Of a stretch of DNA of 64,000 bases, positions 41,155 through 49,745 are shown piece after piece (position 1 is the stretch's first letter; the number at the start of each line of letters is the position of its first letter). The notes below the pieces were generated by a model. That model ran no database searches, was not told the DNA's origin, and worked only from the letters and a program-made list of their open reading frames with translations. The position numbers and the translations under genes are program-made. The DNA is from Microthrix sp041394405. GTDB taxonomy: Bacteria; Actinomycetota; Acidimicrobiia; Acidimicrobiales; Microtrichaceae. The stretch covers positions 62,001-126,000 of the forward strand of contig JAWKIF010000012.1 of NCBI GenBank assembly GCA_041394405.1, given 5' to 3'.

Positions 41155-41928
41155 TCAGACCACTGCCGGACGCACAGTGACGCCGGCGGCCGCCATGGCG
41201 GCCTTCGCCTCACTCACCGTGTGTTCTCCGAAGTGGAAGATGGACGCAGCAAGCACCGCGTCGGCGTGCCCCTCCACGACCCCCTCCGCTAGATGGGCGA
41301 GATTGCCCACCCCGCCGGAGGCGATCACCGGCACCGACACTGCGTCGGCCACCGCCGCCGTCACCGGAAGGTCGAAGCCGTCCCGCGTGCCGTCCCGCAC
41401 CATCGACGTCAGCATCAGCTCACCCGCCCCCAGCACGACCGATCGGGTGGCCCACTCCAGGGTGTCGATGCCGGTCGGGGTCCGGCCGCCGTGGGTGACC
41501 ACCTCGAAGCCGCTGGGAGTCACCTCCGACGCCGCCGAATCGATGGACACCACCACGCATTGGCTTCCGAACTCGGCGGCCAGCTCGCTGATCAGCTCCG
41601 GTCGCTCGACCGCCGCCGTATTCACCGACACCTTGTCCGCTCCGGCCCGCAGCAGTCGACGGGCGTCGGCGACCGTGCGAATGCCTCCGCCGATGGTGAA
41701 CGGAATGAACACCTGCTCGGCCGTTCGGCGGACCACGTCCACGATGGTGTCGCGGGCATCGGAGGACGCCGTGATGTCGAGGAAGACCAGCTCGTCGGCC
41801 CCCTGGGCGTCGTAGCGGGCCGCCAACTCGACCGGATCGCCGGCGTCGCGCAGGCCAACGAAGTTCACGCCCTTGACCACGCGACCGGCGTCAACGTCCA
41901 GGCAGGGAATGACCCGAGCCACCCTCAC
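41155..41928 (-). CDS. hisF: Imidazole glycerol phosphate synthase, cyclase subunit
   Basis: This 257-aa (beta/alpha)8 enzyme has the catalytic Asp in VIPCLDVDAGRVVKGVNF, VFLDITASSD, IPFTIGGGIRTVADA, KVSVNTAAVE, VVVSIDS (second Asp) and PVIASGGVGNLAHLAE. It uses ammonia from HisH to form IGP and AICAR. GTG 41928 overlaps the hisH stop. HisA, which makes its substrate and usually lies between hisH and hisF, is absent. Confidence 0.96.
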   Translation of the reverse strand: MRVARVIPCLDVDAGRVVKGVNFVGLRDAGDPVELAARYDAQGADELVFLDITASSDARDTIVDVVRRTAEQVFIPFTIGGGIRTVADARRLLRAGADKVSVNTAAVERPELISELAAEFGSQCVVVSIDSAASEVTPSGFEVVTHGGRTPTGIDTLEWATRSVVLGAGELMLTSMVRDGTRDGFDLPVTAAVADAVSVPVIASGGVGNLAHLAEGVVEGHADAVLAASIFHFGEHTVSEAKAAMAAAGVTVRPAVV

Positions 41929-42560
41929 GAGTCGGCCCTTCGGTCGACGGCGGCCACGAAGTTGGACAGCAGCGCAAGGCCCACGCGGCCCGACTTCTCG
42001 GGGTGGAACTGGGTGGCCCAGACGTTGTCCTGGGCCACGGCGGCCACCACCGGGCCGCCGTAGTCGCAGGTGGCGATGGTGGCGTCGCTCATCGGCGCAG
42101 CGTAGGAGTGCACGAAGTACACCCAGGCATCTTCGATGCCGGCCAACAACGGGTGGCCGTGGCCCGAGTGGGTGGGCTCCAAGCGGTTCCACTGCATCTG
42201 GGGCCGCTTCACCTGCCCCTCCAGCAACCCCACCGTGCCCTCCAGGATCCGCAGCCCCGTGCGCCCCGGCGTCTCCTCGCTGGCGTGGTACAGCATCTGC
42301 ATGCCGACGCAGATACCCAGGAACGGTCGCCCGGACTCGACGAACCGACGCGCCGAATCGGCGAGCCCCGATTGATCGATGGCGTCCATGCACGCCCCAA
42401 AGGCGCCCACCCCAGGGAGGACGGCCGCATCGGCGGATTCGATCGTCGCCGCATCGCTGATGAGCCGTGCGTTGGCACCCACATGCTGCAGCGCCTTCTC
42501 GGCCGAGCGCAGGTTGCCGATGCCGTAGTCGATGACCGCGATGGTCGGCCCCGCGCTCAC
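41925..42560 (-). CDS. hisH: Imidazole glycerol phosphate synthase, glutaminase subunit
   Basis: This 211-aa class I glutamine amidotransferase has AVIDYGIGNLRSAEKAL, LPGVGAFGACMDAI, the nucleophile Cys in FLGICVGMQMLYHAS, and the His/Glu pair in TQFHPEKSG. It supplies ammonia to HisF. It overlaps hisB (4 nt) and hisF (4 nt). Confidence 0.96.
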   Translation of the reverse strand: MSAGPTIAVIDYGIGNLRSAEKALQHVGANARLISDAATIESADAAVLPGVGAFGACMDAIDQSGLADSARRFVESGRPFLGICVGMQMLYHASEETPGRTGLRILEGTVGLLEGQVKRPQMQWNRLEPTHSGHGHPLLAGIEDAWVYFVHSYAAPMSDATIATCDYGGPVVAAVAQDNVWATQFHPEKSGRVGLALLSNFVAAVDRRADS

Positions 42561-43171
42561 AGGGCACCCTTGGTGGAGGGAACCGCGCCGCCCTCCACCC
42601 GTACGGCGTCGCGCAGGCAGCGAGCCAGCCCCTTGAAGGTGGCCTCGATCAGGTGATGGGTGTTGGTGCCCGCCCGACAGGTGACGTGCAGGGTGAGGTC
42701 CGCCGAGGTGGCGAAGCTCACCAGGAAGTGCTCGGCCATCTCCGGGTTGAACGGCGGATTGCCCAGCGGCAACACCTCGCCAAACGGCAGCTCGATGGCC
42801 GAGTACGGGCGTCCCGACAGGTCCAGCGCCACCTCCACCAGCGCCTCGTCCAAGGGATAGAGCCCACTGGCGAAACGCCGCACCCCCGCCTTGTCACCGA
42901 GGGCCTCGGCGAAGGCCTCGCCCAGGGTGATGGCCACGTCCTCGACGGTGTGATGGCCATCCACCTCCAGGTCACCGGTCGCCTGCACCTCCAGGTCGAA
43001 TCCGCCATGACGCCCCAGCTGGTCAAGCATGTGATCGAAGAACGGCAGGCCGGTGCCAACCTCCGTGGTGCCGGCGCCGTCAACGGCCAGTTCCACACGA
43101 ATGTCGGTTTCGGCGGTGGTGCGGTGCCTCGATGCTCGGCGTCGAGCTCCGGAGGAGAGGTCGGAAGTCAT
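42557..43171 (-). CDS. hisB: Imidazoleglycerol-phosphate dehydratase
   Basis: This 204-aa manganese enzyme has the family signatures GLPFFDHMLDQLGRHGGFDL, DGHHTVEDVAITLGEAFAEA, and the symmetric pair HFLVSFATSADLTLHV / GTNTHHLIEATFKGLAR. It is monofunctional, with no HisB-type phosphatase domain. ATG 43171 is 6 nt after CAGACT, a weaker version of the leaderless pattern. It heads hisB-hisH-hisF, now about 4 kb away from hisD-hisC. Confidence 0.95.
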   Translation of the reverse strand: MTSDLSSGARRRASRHRTTAETDIRVELAVDGAGTTEVGTGLPFFDHMLDQLGRHGGFDLEVQATGDLEVDGHHTVEDVAITLGEAFAEALGDKAGVRRFASGLYPLDEALVEVALDLSGRPYSAIELPFGEVLPLGNPPFNPEMAEHFLVSFATSADLTLHVTCRAGTNTHHLIEATFKGLARCLRDAVRVEGGAVPSTKGAL

Positions 43172-43263
43172 GGCGCCAGTCTGCCCGCCCTCGCCCGCCC
43201 GGTTGGAACCCATTGGCACCGTGCGGCCACACTGTTGGCCGGGAGCAGCACGAGGGAGCGCCG

Positions 43264-43722
43264 ATGACACGCACAAGGACTGGACGCATCCTGTTTGGGT
43301 TTGTGGTGGCCGCAACCCTGGCGGTTGGTCTTGCCGGGTGCTCAGGCGACGACTCCGACGGTGGTGACGCCGAGGCCGGGCCGCCCGACATCAGCGGCCC
43401 CGCCTACGAGGGGTCGGTGAGGGTCTCCTCCATCGACAACATCTACCGGCCCGAGGAACTCAAGGTGGTCACCGGCACCGAGGTGGTGTGGAGCAACGAT
43501 GGCCAGAACGACCACAACGTGCTGCCCAACAACGACGATGAGGACTGGGGCGCCGAGACCGCCGACTTCGAGCCGGGCGACGAGTACTCCCACACCTTCG
43601 ACACTGCGGGCACCTACCGCTACTTCTGTTCGCTCCATGCCACCAAGACGGCCGGCTCGATGCGGGGCGTGGTACTGGTGCTCGACGAGGGCGACGCACC
43701 GGACGTCACCAAGGTCGGTTGA
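43264..43722 (+). CDS. Cupredoxin-type copper lipoprotein
   Basis: This 152-aa exported protein has a lipoprotein signal (hydrophobic stretch, lipobox LAGC, Cys at about residue 26) and a plastocyanin-like domain with the type-1 copper ligands in order: His in NDHNVLPNN, then Cys, His and Met in YFCSLHATKTAGSMRG. It probably carries electrons or binds copper outside the membrane. GAGGGAG precedes ATG 43264. It diverges from hisB and is the first of three lipoprotein genes. Confidence 0.85.
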   Translation: MTRTRTGRILFGFVVAATLAVGLAGCSGDDSDGGDAEAGPPDISGPAYEGSVRVSSIDNIYRPEELKVVTGTEVVWSNDGQNDHNVLPNNDDEDWGAETADFEPGDEYSHTFDTAGTYRYFCSLHATKTAGSMRGVVLVLDEGDAPDVTKVG

Positions 43723-43769
43723 TCACGCATTCACACACGCCACCGCTGGTGGCCGAAACGGGGGACAAC

Positions 43770-45206
43770 ATGCAACACCAGAACTCATCGAAGGGCCCGG
43801 CCACCGCCGTGCTGCGACTCGTGGCGATGCTGGCGGCCATCGTCATGCTCGCATCGGCCTGCGGTGATGACGGGGGCAACAACGCCGACTCAGACGGCGG
43901 AGGCGACGAGGGCGCGTCGGGCAACACCATCAACGTTCCGGACGACCAACCCACCATCCAGAAGGCCGTCGACGCTGCAGAGCCCGGCGACCTCATCATG
44001 GTGGCCGAGGGCGTCTACAAGGAGGCCGTGAACGTCGAGACCGACCGGCTCACCATTCGCGGGGCCGACCGCAACACGACCATCCTCGACGGCGAGTTCA
44101 AGTTGGAGAACGGCATCCGCGTGCTGTCCGCATCGGGCGTCGCGGTCGAGAACATGACCGCACGCAACTACACCACCAACGGCTTCTTTTGGACCGGCGT
44201 GGACGGCTACCGCGGCAGCTACCTCACCGCCTACCGCAACGGCGACTACGGCGTGTACGCCTTCGACTCGGTCAACGGCCTGCTGGAGCACAGCTACGGG
44301 TCGGGCAGCCCCGACGCCGGCGTCTACGTCGGCCAGTGCTACCCCTGCAACATGGTGATCGACGACTTCGTCGCCGAGAACAACGGGCTGGGTTACTCCG
44401 GCACCAATTCGGGCGGCAACCTGGCCATCATCAACTCGGTGTTCCGGAACAACCGGGCCGGTATCGTGCCCAACTCGGGCAGCTACGAGCTGTGCTACCC
44501 GGAGCGGGAGACCGACATCGTCGGCAACCTCGTGTACTCGAACAACAACGGTGACACGCCGGCGATCGATGTGGCATTGCTGGCGGCGGGCAACGGCATC
44601 GTGGTGCCGGGTGGGATGCGCAACACCATCGAACGCAACCGGGTGTGGGACCACGACCGCACCGGCATTGGGCTGGTGCCCTTCCTCGAAGAGGACGCCA
44701 ACGACAACCAGCCACCCGAGGCCGACTGGGACCAGACCTGCGACGAGCAGAAGTCCAAGCCCGCCACCGATCCCGCCGACGTCGAGAACCCGTTGCTTTG
44801 GAACCCCCAGCAGAACATCGTGCGGGACAACCTCGTTTCCGAGTCGGGTCTGGCCGACCTGGGCATCGGCTCGGTCGACACCGACCTGTCCACCCTGGAG
44901 AACTGCTGGTCCGACAACGAGGCCGCTACCAGCCGTCCCAAGGACCTCCAGACGCTGGCGCCCTGCGACGGCGACCAGGTCGGCACGGTGGCCGGCGAGG
45001 GCTGGGACGTGGACGAGCTGAACGTCGTGGCGTGGTTGTCCGAACAGGCCGACCAGCCGGCGTCCAAGGACTACAAGACGTCCCCGGAGCCGCCCGAGCA
45101 GGAGAACATGCCCGATGCGGCCACCGCTCCCGCCGAGCCGGCGACCAACATGCCTCCCGAGGTTGACCTGGCCGCCGTCAAGGTGCCGGAGAAGCCCGCT
45201 TCGTGA
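43770..45206 (+). CDS. Parallel beta-helix lipoprotein (NosD-like)
   Basis: This 478-aa protein starts with a lipoprotein signal (lipobox LASAC) and an Asp/Gly-rich linker. It then has right-handed beta-helix rungs beginning with INVPDDQPTIQKAVDAAEPG and VAEGVYKEAVNVETDRLTIRG, and continues with many Asn/Gly-turn repeats (VENMTARNYTTNG, IINSVFRNNRAGIV). Such folds occur in NosD (copper-site assembly of N2O reductase) and in carbohydrate-active enzymes; no catalytic triad is evident. The C-terminus is Pro/Glu-rich. It lies 47 nt after the cupredoxin and overlaps the DUF1996 gene. Confidence 0.78.
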   Translation: MQHQNSSKGPATAVLRLVAMLAAIVMLASACGDDGGNNADSDGGGDEGASGNTINVPDDQPTIQKAVDAAEPGDLIMVAEGVYKEAVNVETDRLTIRGADRNTTILDGEFKLENGIRVLSASGVAVENMTARNYTTNGFFWTGVDGYRGSYLTAYRNGDYGVYAFDSVNGLLEHSYGSGSPDAGVYVGQCYPCNMVIDDFVAENNGLGYSGTNSGGNLAIINSVFRNNRAGIVPNSGSYELCYPERETDIVGNLVYSNNNGDTPAIDVALLAAGNGIVVPGGMRNTIERNRVWDHDRTGIGLVPFLEEDANDNQPPEADWDQTCDEQKSKPATDPADVENPLLWNPQQNIVRDNLVSESGLADLGIGSVDTDLSTLENCWSDNEAATSRPKDLQTLAPCDGDQVGTVAGEGWDVDELNVVAWLSEQADQPASKDYKTSPEPPEQENMPDAATAPAEPATNMPPEVDLAAVKVPEKPAS

Positions 45207-46147
45207 CCACGCCGAGGGTGCCTGCACGTGCCCTCCCCTTCGCCATGGTCATCGCCATGCTCGTCGTTCCCGTCGCCTCGTGCGGCGGGAACGACGAGGC
45301 GACGGGCGAGGCGAACCTCCTCGCCGAGGAGGCCGTGGCCCGCACCAACCGCGGCAGCAGCCAGGGCCGGATACCGCAGTTCCTGGTGGAGTGCCCGTTC
45401 AGCCACTTCGCTCCCGACGACCCCATCGTGTGGCCCGGTGCCCCCGGGCGCAGCCACAACCACACCTTCATCGGTAACAACTCCGCCGATGCCTTCTCGA
45501 CCGTCGAATCGCTCAGCGAGGGCGACACCAACTGCCAGCTGAAACAGGACAAGGCCAGCTACTGGGCTCCGACGCTGTTCGACCACGGCGAGCCGGTTGC
45601 GCCCTACAAGGCCGACGCCTACTACCGCCCCGGCTTGTTGGTTGACCCCACCACCATCGAGCCCTACCCACTCGGGCTGAAGATGATCGCCGGGGATCAC
45701 ACGCAGCCCGAGCAACCCCTCGACGTCGCCCGGTGGAGTTGCGGCACCGGCTCGCCGAGGCAGACCACCGCTCCCGAGTGCGAGGGCAAGGTCACGCTGC
45801 GGCTCGAGGTGATCTTTCCCGACTGCTGGAACGGCAAGGACCTCGACTCGGATGACCACCAGTCACATATGGCGACGTCCTCGGGTGGCGAATGCCCCGA
45901 GAGCCACCCGGTGCCCGTACCCCAGCTGATGCTGGCGCTTTCCTATCCCATCCGCGGGCCCGGGCACGACCTGAAGCTGGCCTCGGGCGACACCGGTACC
46001 GCACACGCCGACTTCTTCAACGCCTGGGAACCCGAGGCGCTCGAACGCGAGATCTCCTCCTGCCTGCACCGTCAGGTGGTGTGTGGCGTGGCGTCCAACC
46101 GACCACCCGCCGACGGTCTCATTCCCGACGACGGGGAAGAGCGCTAA
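45203..46147 (+). CDS. DUF1996 lipoprotein
   Basis: This 314-aa protein has an N-terminal lipoprotein signal (lipobox VASC, Cys about residue 27) and a DUF1996 domain, recognised by FLVECPFSHFAPDDPIVWPG, the histidine motif RSHNHTFIGNNSADAFST, YWAPTLFDHG, and IFPDCWNGKDLDSDDHQSHM. The function of DUF1996 is unknown; the conserved His/Asp/Cys suggest metal or glycan contact. It starts at GTG overlapping the previous stop by 4 nt and ends 4 nt into the convergent coiled-coil gene. Confidence 0.8.
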   Translation: MTTPRVPARALPFAMVIAMLVVPVASCGGNDEATGEANLLAEEAVARTNRGSSQGRIPQFLVECPFSHFAPDDPIVWPGAPGRSHNHTFIGNNSADAFSTVESLSEGDTNCQLKQDKASYWAPTLFDHGEPVAPYKADAYYRPGLLVDPTTIEPYPLGLKMIAGDHTQPEQPLDVARWSCGTGSPRQTTAPECEGKVTLRLEVIFPDCWNGKDLDSDDHQSHMATSSGGECPESHPVPVPQLMLALSYPIRGPGHDLKLASGDTGTAHADFFNAWEPEALEREISSCLHRQVVCGVASNRPPADGLIPDDGEER

Positions 46148-47004
46148 CCCAAGCGCTCGATGAGCTCGCCCGGTTCGCCTTCGCCGTCGGGGCGGGCCGA
46201 ACGGGCACGAGCCACGGCCTTGTCGAAGCGCTTGCGGGCCTTGCGGCCCTTCGAGCCCGCAGCGGCGAGCAGGGCCTTGGCGTCGGCCTCTGCGTCGGCC
46301 TGAACCGACGCCGCAGCCTTGGCCGCCTTCCTGCGGCTACGCCGCCCGGCGTCGGCGGCCGCCTCGCGCAGCTCGCGTGCCCGATCCTCGCCCTCCAACC
46401 GCAGGCGGATCGCCTGGGTGTGCGCCTCGTCGCGGGCGCGGCGGGCGGCCTCAATCGTCTCCGCCTTGGCCTGTTTGCGGGCCTTGCGTCCCTTGCCCTT
46501 GGCCTTCTTGGCGGCCGCCGCCGCCTCGTCGGCCTCCGCCTTGGCCCGGGTCATCGCATCGCCCACGAGGGCCTTGGCCTGCTTCTTGGCCTTGCGGGAC
46601 GAGGTGGCCAGGGCCTCAGCCTCGTCGCGGGCCGCCCGTTCGAGGGTCTTGCGGGCCTTGCGGCCGCCCTCCAGCACGTCGTGGGCCAGCTCGGTCAGCT
46701 CGGCCTTGACGCTCTCCGAGGCCTGTTGCCCGCGCTTGCGGGCCTTGCGCGACACCGACTTGGCTTCCGCCTTGGCCTCCTTGGCGGTCTGGGCGCGCTC
46801 GCTGCGGTTCAGTTCGGCCACCCGCTCGGCGCTCTCCTTGCCCGCCTCGGCCAACTCGGACAACTCGTCGCGGGCAGCCTCGGCCACCTTGCCGGCGCGC
46901 TTCTTGAAGACGCCGAAGATGCGCTTGGCGCTCTCCGTGCCCTCGTGGACGGTCTCGGAAGTTGCCGACCGGACGTCGTCGATGGTGTCGCTGGTGCTGG
47001 ACAT
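46144..47004 (-). CDS. Lysine/alanine-rich coiled-coil protein with RKARK repeats
   Basis: This 286-aa protein is almost wholly helical and very rich in Ala, Lys, Arg and Glu. The motif (G/S)RK(A)RK/RKAKK recurs at least five times (SRKARKRGQ, GRKARKTLE, SRKAKKQAK, GRKARKQAK, GRKARKRFD), separated by acidic helical stretches. It resembles histone-H1-like or apolipoprotein-like proteins in composition, so nucleic-acid or granule binding is possible. No family is recognised and no function is claimed. ATG 47004 has GGAGGA upstream. Confidence 0.72.
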   Translation of the reverse strand: MSSTSDTIDDVRSATSETVHEGTESAKRIFGVFKKRAGKVAEAARDELSELAEAGKESAERVAELNRSERAQTAKEAKAEAKSVSRKARKRGQQASESVKAELTELAHDVLEGGRKARKTLERAARDEAEALATSSRKAKKQAKALVGDAMTRAKAEADEAAAAAKKAKGKGRKARKQAKAETIEAARRARDEAHTQAIRLRLEGEDRARELREAAADAGRRSRRKAAKAAASVQADAEADAKALLAAAGSKGRKARKRFDKAVARARSARPDGEGEPGELIERLG

Positions 47005-47037
47005 GCGTTCCTCCGCAGGTAGCGAATGGGGTACATC

Positions 47038-47066
47038 ACTGTAGTGGCGTTGCCGGGTATACCCGG
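47038..47066 (-). promoter_or_regulatory. Promoter region of the coiled-coil gene with a 14-bp palindrome
   Basis: On the minus strand a TACAGT box (47038-47043) about 34 nt before ATG 47004, and at the -35 position the perfect palindrome CCGGGTATACCCGG (47053-47066), which could be an operator. Confidence 0.45.
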
Positions 47067-47076
47067 TCGCCGCGCC

Positions 47077-48159
47077 CTACACCCCAGTGCCGGCCAGGGC
47101 CTCCCCCAGGGCAGCGATGAAGGCCCGGTTCTCCTGTGGGGTGCCCACGGTGACCCGCAGGCAGCCCTCCAAGCCGGGCCACGACGCGCAGTTGCGCACC
47201 AACACCCCCCGGTCGACCAACGCCTGCCAGACCACCTCCCCGGGACGGCTGGTGGGCCGGAAGAGCACGAAGTTGGCCGACGACGGCCACGTGTCCACCC
47301 CCAGGTCGGCAAGTTGTGCCTCGATCCAACCCCGCTGTTCGGTCACCCGCGACACCCGGCGGTCCATCTCGTCGGCGTAGTCCAGCGCCAACTCCCCCGC
47401 CGCCTGGGTCATGACGTCCAGGTGGTAGGGCAACACCACCCGCTCCATCGCCTCCACCACCCAGCCGGGTCCCAACAGGTAGCCCAACCGCACCGCCGCC
47501 ATCGACCAGGTCTTGGAGAAGGTCCGCGTGACCACGAGCGGCAGGTCCTCGCCCAACAGCTCGGCGGCCGACCACGGCGCGAACTGCCCGTAGGCCTCGT
47601 CCACCACCAGCAGCGACCCCTCCCGCACACACGCCACCAACGCAGCGCGAACCACCGCAGGGTCCTCGGCCAGCCCCGTGGGGTTGTTGGGATTGCAGAG
47701 GAACGTGATGGCCGGGCGATGATTCCCGATGGCCTCGCTGACCAGGTCGGCGTTCAGCGTGAAGTCGTCGGCGCGCGGCTCCGACACCACCTCGGTGCCG
47801 GTCACGCGGCAGATGTGGCCGTGCAGGGCGTAGGTCGGCTCGAAGGTGAGCGCCCGGCGTCCGGCGCCGCCGTAGGCAAGGGCCACGCTCTGCAACACCT
47901 CGTTGGATCCGTTGGCGGCGAAGACCCGGTCGGGAGTGGTCCCCTCCACCTGGGCGATGCGGGCGCGCAAGGCCCCCGCTGCTCGATCCGGATAGCGATT
48001 CCAGTCCACCTCGGCCAGGCGCTCGGCCAGGCGACTCCCGAATCCCTCGGGCGGCGCCTCGGGGGCCTCGTTGGTGTTCAGCCGCACGGCCACATCCAAC
48101 TGGGGCGAGTGATAGCCCGGGATGAGGGCCACGTCGTCGCGCACCTTCGGGCGGTTCAC
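47077..48159 (-). CDS. hisC: Histidinol-phosphate aminotransferase
   Basis: This 360-aa PLP aminotransferase (fold type I) has RLNTNEAPEAPPEGF, ANGSNEVLQSVALAYGG, FLCNPNNPTGLAED, VVDEAYGQFAPW and the PLP Lys in RTFSKTWSMAAVRLGY, then RNCASWPGLEGCLRVTVGT. It transfers the amino group to imidazole-acetol phosphate. GTG 48159 overlaps the hisD stop by 4 nt. It is the distal gene of the hisD-hisC pair. Confidence 0.95.
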   Translation of the reverse strand: MNRPKVRDDVALIPGYHSPQLDVAVRLNTNEAPEAPPEGFGSRLAERLAEVDWNRYPDRAAGALRARIAQVEGTTPDRVFAANGSNEVLQSVALAYGGAGRRALTFEPTYALHGHICRVTGTEVVSEPRADDFTLNADLVSEAIGNHRPAITFLCNPNNPTGLAEDPAVVRAALVACVREGSLLVVDEAYGQFAPWSAAELLGEDLPLVVTRTFSKTWSMAAVRLGYLLGPGWVVEAMERVVLPYHLDVMTQAAGELALDYADEMDRRVSRVTEQRGWIEAQLADLGVDTWPSSANFVLFRPTSRPGEVVWQALVDRGVLVRNCASWPGLEGCLRVTVGTPQENRAFIAALGEALAGTGV

Positions 48160-49445
48160 GAGCCCACCCCGCGCTCACGAATGGACTGGGCATGGGCGGT
48201 GAGGCCCTCGGCCTCGGCCAGGGCAATGACGTGCGGCCCGACGCGCTCCAGCGCGTCATGATCGAGGGTCACCGTGTGATGCTGGCGCAGGAAGTCGTCC
48301 ACCGTGAGGGCGGAGGAGAACCGGGCCGTGCCGTGGGTGGGCAGCACATGAGACGGCCCTGCCACGTAGTCACCCACCGACGCCGGACTCCACCGCCCGC
48401 AGAACACCGCCCCGGCATTCCGCACCCGGGCGGCGACCTCCTCGGCGTTCTCCACCAACAGCTCCAGGTGCTCGGGCGCAATGCGGTCGCTCACCGCCAA
48501 GGCCGCCCCGACGTCGTCCACCAGCACCAGGTGACCGGCGGCATCCAGGGTGGCCTCGATGTCGCCGCGCCGCGGCGCCGCGGCCACCTGTCGGGAGATC
48601 TCAGCGTTGACGGCCTCGGCGACCGCCGGGTCCCACGTGATCAGCCAGGCCAACCCATCCGGGCCGTGCTCGGCCTGCAGGATCACATCAGCGGCAGCGT
48701 CGGCGGGCGGCGCCGAACCGTCGGCGATCACCACCACCTCCGATGGTCCGGCGAAGGCGCTGGGCACGCCCACCACCCCGGCCACCTCACGCTTGGCCAA
48801 CGCCACGTACCGGTTGCCCGGCCCGCAGATGACATCGACCGGAGCGATCGACTGGGTGCCGTAGGCCAGGGCGGCCACCGCCTGGGCGCCGCCCACGGCG
48901 TAGACCTCGCTCACCCCTGCGGCACGAGCGGCGGCCAGCGTGACGGGTGTGATCCCCTCCGGGCCGGCCGGGGGCACACACACCGCCACCTCGTCGACCC
49001 CGGCCACCTTGGCGGGCACGGCGGTGTGAATCACCGTGGAGGGATAGGCCGCCCTGCCGCCCGGCACGTAGCAGCCCGCCCGCCGCACCGGCGAGTAGGC
49101 CGAACGGATGCGAACACCGGTCTCGGGGTTGACGAACTCGCTCGCGGGGCGCATCTGATGACGGTGGTAGGCGGCCACGGACTCCACCGCCACCTCCAGC
49201 GCCCACCGCACGTCGGGCGCCGTCGCCTGCCAGGCCGCGTCCAGGGCCGCCTCGGGCACCCGCAGCGCCTCCAGCTGGGCCCCGTCGAAGCGGGCGGTCA
49301 GCTCCAGCAGCGCAGCGTCGCCCTCGTTGCGAACCCGGGCGATCAGCTCGCGCACCACCGCCAGGGGTTCGTCGCCCGCTACATCGGGTCGCGGAAGGTC
49401 GGCGGCCGGATCGGCGACGCCACGGCGGTCCAAAAGTGCCAGCAC
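48156..49445 (-). CDS. hisD: Histidinol dehydrogenase
   Basis: This 429-aa zinc enzyme oxidises histidinol to histidine in two steps. It has YVPGGRAAYPSTVIHTAVPA, AVCVPPAGPEG, VYAVGGAQAVAALAYGTQ, DVICGPGNRYVALAKREVAG, AFAGPSEVVVIADG, QAEHGPDGLAWLIT and GPSHVLPTHGTARFSSAL. GTG 49445 lies 8 nt after TAGCGT with no ribosome-binding site. A leaderless hisD leaves no room for a His leader-peptide attenuator. Confidence 0.96.
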   Translation of the reverse strand: MLALLDRRGVADPAADLPRPDVAGDEPLAVVRELIARVRNEGDAALLELTARFDGAQLEALRVPEAALDAAWQATAPDVRWALEVAVESVAAYHRHQMRPASEFVNPETGVRIRSAYSPVRRAGCYVPGGRAAYPSTVIHTAVPAKVAGVDEVAVCVPPAGPEGITPVTLAAARAAGVSEVYAVGGAQAVAALAYGTQSIAPVDVICGPGNRYVALAKREVAGVVGVPSAFAGPSEVVVIADGSAPPADAAADVILQAEHGPDGLAWLITWDPAVAEAVNAEISRQVAAAPRRGDIEATLDAAGHLVLVDDVGAALAVSDRIAPEHLELLVENAEEVAARVRNAGAVFCGRWSPASVGDYVAGPSHVLPTHGTARFSSALTVDDFLRQHHTVTLDHDALERVGPHVIALAEAEGLTAHAQSIRERGVGS

Positions 49446-49453
49446 GGGCGGGC

Positions 49454-49459
49454 ACGCTA
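49454..49459 (-). promoter_or_regulatory. -10 box of hisD-hisC (leaderless start)
   Basis: TAGCGT on the minus strand ends 8 nt before GTG 49445. Confidence 0.45.
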
Positions 49460-49489
49460 CCGGGTGTCGCCATGTACTAGACCACCGAG

Positions 49490-49708
49490 ATGAGCCTCAC
49501 CGCCGAGCTGTCCGCCCTGTCGACCGCCCTGGACGAGCTGACCACCCGCGTGGTGCGCCTCGCCGACACCAGCGCCGGCGAGGGCGGCGGCACCATCGAC
49601 GGTGTCGAGGCCGAGGAGATCCGCGGCGACCTCCACGAGGTGGAACGCCACCTCACCCAGGCGGGTCGCCGGGTGGCCAAGTCGCTGCGGTCGCTGTCCG
49701 GGGGTTGA
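49490..49708 (+). CDS. Small helical protein of unknown function
   Basis: This 72-aa acidic protein is probably helical (LTAELSALSTALDELTTRVV, then EAEEIRGDLHEVERHLTQAG). It has no signal peptide or Cys. It diverges from hisD, and GACCACCGAG before the ATG offers only a weak ribosome-binding site. Codon use (GC-rich third positions) fits a real gene. I do not recognise it. Confidence 0.5.
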   Translation: MSLTAELSALSTALDELTTRVVRLADTSAGEGGGTIDGVEAEEIRGDLHEVERHLTQAGRRVAKSLRSLSGG

Positions 49709-49745
49709 CCGTCAGAGGCTCTCCGGTCGCCGAATGCCGAAGGCG

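Noticed and set aside
43890..45227. Long antisense frame over the beta-helix gene
   Set aside because: The sense strand has a lipoprotein signal and regular beta-helix rungs.
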